Below, in pieces: positions 56,435 to 64,000 of a stretch of 64,000 nucleotides of DNA. The translations under genes were made by a program, and so were the position numbers. The DNA is from Centroberyx gerrardi (taxonomy: Eukaryota > Chordata > Actinopteri > Beryciformes > Berycidae). Location of the stretch: assembly GCF_048128805.1 (NCBI RefSeq), contig NC_136019.1, forward strand, positions 17,861,381-17,925,380, written 5' to 3'. The notes beneath the pieces were generated by a model. The model was given only the letters and a program-made list of their open reading frames with translations, did not search any database and was not told the origin of the DNA. Every line of letters begins with the position of its first letter. Position 1 is the stretch's first letter.

Positions 56435-56508
56435 GTCTCTGTGGCGCAATGGAATAGCGCGCTGGACTTCTAATCCAGAGGCTCCGGGTTCGAGTCCCGG
56501 CAGAGATG
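56435..56508 (+). tRNA. tRNA-Arg (anticodon UCU), intronless
   Basis: A 74-nt cloverleaf: acceptor GTCTCTG/CAGAGAT (one G-T wobble at the first pair), D-arm with A box TGGCGCAATGG, anticodon stem CTGGA/TCCAG with loop CTTCTAA (anticodon TCT, reading AGA), T-arm CCGGG-TTCGAGT-CCCGG with a perfect B box, and discriminator G. No CCA is encoded, as expected in eukaryotes. It closely matches vertebrate tRNA-Arg-TCT; many vertebrate copies carry an intron, this one does not. A T4 terminator candidate (cactttta) is at about 56545. Confidence 0.96.
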
Positions 56509-57689
56509 AGTCACTCTGTGTGCCACACGGCAGACCTGCGGTCACTTTTATTACCGTGAGGAAAAAAAAACACAAAGGGATGAATGATGTTTTGGCGGCG
56601 GCATGTTAGACTGCAGTCGCCATCCTCAGTGTGCGAGTGTTTTCCCCACATGCTTTGAAATATCTGGTCTCTCTTGGTGAAGGATGACTGACTATTTTTC
56701 TGACTTGATATATTGTATGTTTCTGTATGTTTCTGCAATTTTTATGTTTGTCATGATGCTAATTTCTCATCCAGGTCTCACTTGAAAAAGAGATCCATAA
56801 TTTCAGTTGGACTAAATAATAATTAAAAAAATGTGTATAAAAATCCAAAATTTGAAACAGTGTGGTAGAGTGTGTGGCTGCACATAGGTTTATGTACTGG
56901 CATTCAATATTTTCTTTTTTTTTTCTCGACACATTTCTCTAACCTAGACCTTGTTAGGTCCTGCATCTCTTTTATTATAGCTATTGGTAGGCTATATTTC
57001 GCTATTGGAGCTGTGTTGCTGTTTACATGCATATCCAGTAATGGTCAATTATGCACAAAAATGCTGCAGTTAGATATTTTATAACAGATCAGAAATAAGT
57101 ATCATCAAAATCAGTGTTGCATTGGCAAATCAAAAGGTATAGGCAAAATTTATGAACTTCGGTTGATCACCACAAGGCAAATAACCACCATTATAAATAA
57201 TTTTTAAAAAAGTCCCTTACAAGACCGTATATAACTTACATCAGTATGATACTACTTACTATTTATCATAGGCTACATGTATATTAATAATCCTATGTAT
57301 ACTGTGGCTTTACAGTTTATGTCAGCAATAAAAAGTGAGTAATCTGAGTTGAGGCTTGTTTACATGCATGATCAGGATCAGTTCTAATACCAGTGACTGT
57401 AACGTGTGTGTGGATATTTTTAGGATCCTTAAAACTTCCAGCTGTGGCGAGATCAGAGGGTGCGGGGTGAGCTGCGGACACAAGGGGGCGCTCCAACCTC
57501 AGTCTACCGTTGTCCTCATAGACTAAAACAGGAGGAACCAGCCCACCTCCAAGCTCACTGTACAGACCTACTGAATGGTGACAGCTATCACGGGGGAACC
57601 ATCTCCAAAAAAGCTGTAGCCTACATTATGTGAGGGGGAATGAGGGCATCATCTGTTTACTAAGGAGCAGAAAACATGGATTGCATTTC

Positions 57690-58090
57690 AGTGGTTTATC
57701 CAGTCTAACAGAAAAATCACTATAATATTCCTATAATATTCCTATAGGGACTTATAATGTGTCTATGATACTCAACTATGAGTTTATAGTGAGATATTCA
57801 TACCTTATAGTGTTTTATATCTTCTATTGTATCACCATCTTATTGTGTTCCTATAGGGATTTACAGTGTGTTTGTCTATTCAATAGTGTGTGTATAATGT
57901 CCTTATGGCACCTTATGGTATTTTTTTTCAATCTCCTATAGCATCACTATAATATTCCTATAATATATTCTTATCTATAGAGCCTGTATGATACATTCCT
58001 ATAATATTCCTATGGTATTATTACAAGGATGTATAGTTTAGCTGTGATATATGTGAGTATCCTTATAAATCATTTATTATAGGATTATTA
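57690..58090. repeat. AT-rich ctataatattcctata repeat block
   Basis: Repeated irregular units such as cactataatattcctata, gttcctatagggatttac and attcctataatattccta. A shorter fragment lies at 40190-40345. The wording is shared but spacing is irregular, so it is a degenerate satellite-like or MITE-derived block. Confidence 0.65.
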
Positions 58091-58311
58091 TAGACCTTTT
58101 TAGTGAGATATCCGAGCTATTGCTTCATGACACAACATCTGACCATGGCTGACAACAAGCAGTCCCGACATGCAACAACATGACATTATGCTTCTATAAG
58201 CCTGTTTTTTATTTCATAATTTATAATTATTCTTTTTTTTACACCGGTGTTGGCCTATGCAAGATCCAGAGGGAGAGAGAAAAAAGGGGGCAGTGCTGTG
58301 GTGCTGCTGAC

Positions 58312-58313
<2 letters not shown>

Positions 58314-58354
<41 letters not shown>
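58314..58354. repeat. GA microsatellite
   Basis: An almost perfect (GA)n tract of 41 bases. Confidence 0.95.
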
Positions 58355-58359
<5 letters not shown>

Positions 58360-59039
58360 AATGCGCCGCTAATGAGAATGTGAGCTGCGTCAAGTCAGCC
58401 AAGATACAATCAGAACAAAACCGGAAATAAGGCGATGCAGTCTTCAAAATAAAAGTGTCGCTGTGACTCGAACGCCAACCCGTAGCAGCGGTGATGTAGT
58501 GGAAAGTAAATAGGTGGGTAAACGCTGTCCTCCACACAGTGATCATCATGAGGAAAACAACCACCAGAATAAAAAAAAAACATGAATCTTTGGTTTCCCC
58601 CATAAAAGACCAATAGATCAGTTTGATGCTACTTAGTATGATGTATACTGTGAATTTAGGTTATAAACATGTATATCAGCCTATGCAGGTGGGTAAACTG
58701 CATATAAAAAGGTGGGCAAATTGAGCTATGGTAGGTTTACCTTCTATCAATAATGTTTTATTTTGAAAATTCTTTAGTTTAGTGTTTGAGAATTTATGAA
58801 CTTTGTCAAATTAACATAGGCTATGGCAAACATCGGGCATTGTTGGGTTATTCTGACTTCAACCGTGCCACTGAAATGAGTTAATATAGACTTTTATAAG
58901 ATAGCAGATCTTGTATGAGAATTACAGTATTTGCCTATTAACAATTTCATTTTAAAATAAATAAAAAATGCATTCTTCATCTTTGTATTACTCAAAAATT
59001 ATTCAAACACGTTCGTCAATAAGGCTTTTATTTTGAAAG

Positions 59040-59322
59040 TTAACACCAGAAGTTGTATATCTTATTGCGGCGCGCTTGATACACTAGTGTAGAAAACGGA
59101 CCGTCGCTGGAGAGCAAAGAAGAGAGGGAGAGAGGTGAAAAAAGCAGTGAAATGGTGTAAAAGCGGAGCGGGTCCAACCGAAGGCAGGGGAGAAACGAGG
59201 AGGGACGACGCAGAAGGATTATTGTTATTATTATCATTATTCTTATAGTGAGTAAACTCCGGGTTTTGATGCTGTCCTCACGGAGGTTTGAGCCAATAAC
59301 GGACTTATTGGTCGGTTGAACC
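59040..59322 (+). promoter_or_regulatory. Candidate promoter/5' UTR of the downstream gene
   Basis: CpG-containing, purine-rich sequence (gaaaacggaccgtcgctgga; gcggagcgggtccaaccgaa) leading into an ATG at 59323. An in-frame TGA two codons upstream (59317-59319) supports that ATG. A gcttttattttgaa element at 59024-59037 lies just upstream. No TATA box is visible. Confidence 0.45.
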
Positions 59323-59368
59323 ATGCAGAGGCTGCTGCTCCTGAGTTTGGCGTTGAGTTTTCAAACTG
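59323..59368 (+). CDS. Candidate first coding exon: signal peptide, phase-1 donor, gene unidentified
   Basis: ATG at 59323 (context gaaccATGc) opens MQRLLLLSLALSFQT and then a G before the donor gtaaga at 59369, giving a phase-1 intron. A leucine-rich leader followed by a phase-1 intron is the usual start of genes with immunoglobulin, fibronectin-III or similar extracellular modules. The leader ends in QT-G like exon 1 of the il13ra1-like gene (GSQT-G), so a third receptor is conceivable. The very long intron would be more typical of an adhesion or guidance receptor. No further exon is recognisable before the window ends, and I assign no function. Confidence 0.5.
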
Positions 59369-60090
59369 GTAAGACTGCATTTCTTTCTCTTTTCCGCTCA
59401 CCGCCTTCAAATAGACGACGCGCTGTGTTAAAACACAAACAGTTAAAATTATGATGTGGAGCAATGGAGGGTTTTGGAGAGAAAAAAATAAACTAGGCAG
59501 AACCGTCCGTCGACATTCATTCAGAAGTGTGTGTACGTGTGTGTGGGTATGTGTGTGTGTGTTAGAGAGGGCGAAAAAGAGAGAGGGGCTATTTTACAGG
59601 ATTGTCATATGAACCGCAGTAATGGATCACCTTAGGCGTGTGTGAGTGCGCGCGCGCGCGTGTGTATGTATGTATATATGTGCGCGAGAGAGAGCGCGCG
59701 CGTGCCTGCGTGTCCGCGTGTGTCATTATGCACCGCAGTAATGGATCACCACGCTGTGATCAGTTTGGCGTGTGCTCGCGCGCGTGTATACACATACTAT
59801 ATATTCATGTGTGTGCGCTCGCGCCGCGTGTATGCATGTGTGTCTAGCAGGAGCATGATTGGTGCAAGCCGACCCGCCTAAATGACCTTTGCATATCGCA
59901 GCCCCGGTGCCTTATTCAGATGGGCTGTGGTGAGGCGCTGAGGACGTGATGGGAATGACAGTGATTGACCAGCGCTGCTCTACATGCCAGCAGCACTCTG
60001 GCGCTGCTATCGCATCTGAATGGCTTGTCAGTCAATGAGACCGCTGCTACCAGCCCTTGTAGTGATCCTGTAGTGATAGGCAGCCTATAG

Positions 60091-60091
60091 C

Positions 60092-60145
<54 letters not shown>
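60091..60145. repeat. Compound CT/CA microsatellite
   Basis: (CT)n turns directly into (CA)n at 60113, similar in design to the tract at 22989-23061. Confidence 0.95.
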
Positions 60146-60146
<1 letters not shown>

Positions 60147-62149
60147 AAGGCCACCCTTCTGCTGCTCCTGTACCAAGCCTGGTGTCCTACACAAAGCTAT
60201 GAAACGACCCCCCCCCCCCCCCCCCTCTCTGTTGCCTTTTGCTGTGTATTTCAACATGGCAACACAATGAGGCGTGTGCAGCAGCGCCTGTGCATCCCCC
60301 CCCCCCTCACCCCACCTCCCCAGTACCTGTGGGGTGCCAGGTAGGCTATTGGCTTATGATAATCGCGGCTGTAACGGAGTTGCTAGGAGACAGGGGGGCT
60401 GGAGGAGAGGAGAGGATGGTTGTAATTTCTCTAAGCCTACCTGTTTGATCGCAGCCGTATCTCTGTCGTGCCCGCGCCTAAAGCCTATAGCCTCCCCCCC
60501 CCTTTTTTTTTTCTTTTCATTGTCTACCTCTTCCCTTTTCCTGACCGTGAGCGTGCGCGGCTGCTGACCGGCCAGCCAGCCAGCCAGCCAGCCCGACTAC
60601 TTAATCATAAGGTAGGGGGCGTGTTCGGGGGAAAGGTATGGGAAAGGGATGATGTCACCGTGTCTGCCAGCCTTTTGTATCGCTCTGCCTGGCTCGCCAC
60701 GCTCAGCATCCACCCAGTGTGCGCTGTGTACAGGTTCACGCTTAGCGACTCCCATTGAGGCTTTAAGGAGCAGGTTTTCTTTTATTCATCGACAAAGGCC
60801 ATCGACAAAACACACGCAAGCGCGCGCATACATGCCACAACCTGGCAACCGTCACAACACACAAGCATGCGAGCTCCCCCCTCCATGTTTTTGTCCGTCA
60901 AGACCCCCCTGATCACTGTCACATGCTGCTGCCCTGTTTGTCTACTCTTCTCCATAAACCATTCAGTTCACATGACTGGGTCAGGAGCACACACACATGT
61001 ACACCGTTTACATGTGTGAAGCCATGTGTCCTATTGTCTGTTGTTGCACTCTTTACCATTGTCTAATCCATTATTACTCGTGCTCTCAAACAAAGATGTT
61101 GCTCTCAAAGGCTTTCCCCAAATCAAGACTAGTAGGCAGCAAACAGGGCTTTGTTTTTTCCCAATAAGATTTAAACTGGTCTACATGTAGGCCTCAAATT
61201 TTGCATTTGACTGTGAAAAGACGTCATGAGGAGCAACAGCACAATGTAATTCCCCCCATCCAGAGATGTTTCACAGGTACAAAGCCGAGACGAATATCAC
61301 ATCAACGATCATCCATAGTTTTGGGAGCGTTTTCCTCAACCGTGCCCGGACTCTATCCCTTCATTAGACAAGTAAAACATTATTTCACGGCCTGCAATTT
61401 GCAGGAAAGTAATTGCCTACTAGCGCTAATGATTGGACGGTTATTAGTCTAGCAGCAAATTAAAGCTTTTTGTTTATCAGATTCTTTCTAGATCCTACGA
61501 TACGGCTACAACCCGGGCCCAACTGCGCATCTTCTAGCGCTGCCGTTGGGAGTGATTGATTCAGTATCCTGGCCTTGTATCTACATACCAACCTGGTAAT
61601 AAGTCCCAAGCAAGGGCCGCCATTAACAGAGCTGTTAAGTGTTACTGCATAATCAATCACCGCACAACACACTCCTTTAACTTCCTAATGAGCGGGAGAG
61701 CCTCGGACTTGCGGCGCTGCACCTATAGACCCGGACGGTGGGGCTGAAGTGCTGACTCCGACAAAGGCTCTGGTGCAGGTGTGCCATTTGTCAGCCTCTG
61801 TCCTTCGTGTGGACCGAAGCCACGAACCGCCGCTGCCCCACTGCGCCGTGCGCTCCGGCTCTGAATCACCAAGTCGAGCTCTGAATCATAGACCTCAGAC
61901 AGATTCCTGTGTGGTGCTCCAGCAAAGAAAACGTTCGGCCGCTGGGAGAGTCGGAGACGTTCGGGGGGGAGGAGGGTTCTTCAAGGGGTCTTTGGTCAGG
62001 GAAGTGGTTCTACTTCTATCTGTAACGGTGATGACTCAAAGAAGGCTCTAATAAGTTCAAATGAAAAAAAAGAAGGAAAATCATGATAAAGAATCCAGTG
62101 TGGTTCTAAGAAGTTAAAACTGCTGATTTGCTACATTTCATGCATTCTT

Positions 62150-62605
62150 GAAAGTAATAATCCGTGACATTTTCATCAAAATAAATGTCTGTTTGGCTAC
62201 TCTCAATCACACAACAGTGATTCAACCTATATCCAGTTCATGAGTGCTTTTCCATTTGCTGTTCTAAACACCCGGTGTCTGGTAGGTCTTTCCTGGGAAA
62301 AATCCACGGCGCACAAGAAGTGGCGCATTTTATCTTTCCAGTGGTGTTTTTATGTTTCAGAATGCATAGGAGACTAGTTAGCATGAGCAGTGATAGCCAT
62401 CATGGCTGAACAGACAAAGAAAAGAGCGCCACCTACAGAAACTCAAACTGCATCTACAGAAAATCCAAATAAAAAGTCGTCACAGTATTGGACACACTGT
62501 TTGATTGACAGGTGATCTCTGGGAAGAGCAGTGCAGAAACACCACAGCAATGACCAAAGATCAAAGATGGAGACAAAATAAGATACGGATTACCACTTTA
62601 AGGAT
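62150..62605 (+). repeat. Interspersed repeat D, copy 2
   Basis: Same-strand partner of 18285-18717, carrying an extra agcgccacctaca block near 62430 and lacking the gaagaagaag tract of copy 1. Confidence 0.85.
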
Positions 62606-63787
62606 TCTTCATAGCCCCGAAAAGGGTTCTGCTATGGTACTATATTGAACCCTTTTGGTTCAGAGTGTCGGTCCATATGTGGCATAAGCATAAATCTGTT
62701 TTTAATTTTTGATCACAGCGAGCAAGACATGGATGTGGAGCATCCCACCGTTAATATGCGAATTCGGGTCATGGATTTACGGGATCTGAATGAAGCCTAT
62801 TTACCGAAAAGCATCTCTAATTGACATCAGCCACTGAAAGCAATCACTGAACCAGTTGTAAAGCTCAATCTGGGAATGGAGCCCATAATGTTATAATGTA
62901 CATCCACCCCTGTTGTTCCCCCCATTGGTCTCCGTTCAATCAACAAATTCTTGGCATTTCTGTCCCAGCGGGTGTTTGTCAATGTGTGACATGTTGATTG
63001 CTTCCCTCAGTTGATATGTTTGTTTAAGGGCATTCCTCGGGACACGAGTGTCCTATAATGACTCTTTTGAAATGCGGCGGCTTGCATGCGCGCTTTCAGA
63101 TGATACAGTAGAAGGCTGACTGGGCACAGAAATGAAAACTCTCCCCCCTCTATATGTAGTTCTTCTGATCATTCGCGATCAAACTTGCGGCCGCGGATAA
63201 ATTCACAATAGATCCTACACGTGTTTCTCCCGAGCGTCCCAGTCCTCAACAGCTATGCAAATGTTTCTCGAGTGAAACCCCGGGATTTTAAAGGCCCCAT
63301 AATCTGATTCTGTTTGACAGGCCGGGGGCATCGAAGTTAAAAAAAGAAAAAAAAACAAAAAACATTCCCTTCAAAATGTTTCTTTATGCAGAGTCCCCCG
63401 AGCAAGAGAGGAACACTTTATCACATCTGACTGAATCTATTGGCCTTGTTTCCCCCCCCCCAAAAAAAACGGCATGGCCACGTTCTGCGGCGAGAACCAA
63501 TTTGGGGTGATGGGGGGATGGGTGACAAAAAAAAAAAGTTGTTTTATGGGGGAGAGGAGGAGGAGGGGGAGGAAAGAGGAGGAGGAGGGGGGCGGTAGTC
63601 TTGCGGGGCAGGTGGGTGAAGTCGTGAGGCCGGCAGATCGAGAGCGATTAGACTTCTGTTTTTTTGGGGAGCTTGTTGTTGTTTCTGGAGGTGGGGTGGG
63701 GCGGCGATTGTAATGGGAGGGGGGGCTGGTGGACGAAAAGAAAAGCGAGTGAGTGAGAGAAGGAGGGGGAGTGGTCGGGGGGCCAGG

Positions 63788-63789
<2 letters not shown>

Positions 63790-63821
<32 letters not shown>
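63790..63821. repeat. GA microsatellite
   Basis: (AG)n of 32 bases, in a strongly purine-rich region. Confidence 0.95.
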
Positions 63822-63825
<4 letters not shown>

Positions 63826-64000
63826 GACTATTACTCAGGCTTGACTGCTTCCTCAGTGGGGACGGCTGAAGCTGGCTCATTCAACACAAGAGCGCGGTAT
63901 AGGAGTTCAAAGGGTGTGTTTACGCCGGAGTCGAGAGTCGATTCGAACCCCCCCCCCCCCTCCTGGCGTTCAAATCTCGGGGCCCTTGCACGTCGGCCCC

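Larger units (their letters stand above)
56549..59039. other. Spacer between the tRNA and the candidate signal-peptide exon
   Basis: A/T-rich, with no supported gene. It holds the ctataatattcctata repeat block (57690-58090), a GA microsatellite (58314-58354) and a ttcaaaataaaagt element (58443-58456). Short open frames here show no family features. Confidence 0.5.
59369..64000 (+). other. Presumed first intron, CpG-rich and microsatellite-rich, running off the window
   Basis: Holds GT/CG alternating tracts (59520-59850), a CT/CA microsatellite (60091-60145), poly-C runs (60210-60225, 63950-63960), repeat D copy 2 (62150-62605), a GA microsatellite (63790-63821) and a G/A-only polypurine block (63547-63595). 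The segments 61180-61760 and 62690-63330 look unique and non-repetitive. No splice-bounded coding exon is recognised. Confidence 0.45.

Noticed and set aside
56332-56457. A coding first exon starting MSAQSGPDAAG
   Set aside because: The start context is good, but no homology is recognised, the frame runs into the tRNA, and the donor choice is ambiguous. Kept only as a note under the CpG patch.
63437-63880. A 147-codon antisense frame rich in P and S
   Set aside because: It is the translation of the G/A-rich strand and GA microsatellite on the plus side; low complexity.

Overview
The window is vertebrate nuclear DNA, most likely from a ray-finned (teleost) fish. The evidence is split genes with GT-AG introns and vertebrate-style exon lengths, dense CA/CT/GA microsatellites, fish-type LINE and MITE debris, and a dock11 - il13ra1 gene order like that of human Xq24. 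All protein genes I can support lie on the + strand. None of the long open frames is a complete gene; the real coding content is in short exons that I joined by splice site and phase.

Layout: (1) 1-21.7 kb: the 3' part of a DOCK-D family Rho-GEF gene, best called dock11. It has 13 coding exons encoding the last 597 residues, including the DHR-2 GEF domain, then a 3' UTR of about 1.7 kb. Introns hold a degenerate L1-type LINE between two diverged direct repeats, plus other repeats. (2) 21.7-26.3 kb: a nest of repeats with two related direct copies around a 725-bp foldback element with ~200-bp inverted arms and a TA target site. (3) 26.29-38.20 kb: a complete 10-exon type I cytokine receptor gene, il13ra1 (401 aa). 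Its introns carry an antisense L2/Rex1-type LINE split by another repeat and a transposase fragment. (4) 40.4-47.6 kb: a second complete 10-exon receptor gene (405 aa) with the same intron-phase series, a TATA box and a related tail; I read it as a tandem paralogue, il13ra1-like. (5) 47.6-56 kb: a possible long 3' UTR, an inverted repeat pair, an intact-ended hAT MITE with an 8-bp target duplication, a near-perfect palindrome and an RT-bearing LINE fragment. (6) 56.4-56.5 kb: an intronless tRNA-Arg(UCU) next to CpG-rich sequence. (7) 59.0-64 kb: a candidate first exon (signal peptide, phase-1 donor) of an unidentified secreted or membrane protein, followed by a long, partly CpG-rich intron running off the window.

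Functionally, Dock11 would activate Cdc42, and the receptor pair would bind IL-4/IL-13-type cytokines and signal through JAK/STAT. Their adjacency looks like conserved synteny rather than a shared pathway. The most interesting biology is the tandem receptor pair: exon phases, exon 1-9 summed length and a tail tyrosine motif are kept while the extracellular parts and the WSXWS motif have diverged. I see no CRISPR array, operon or prokaryote-like system.
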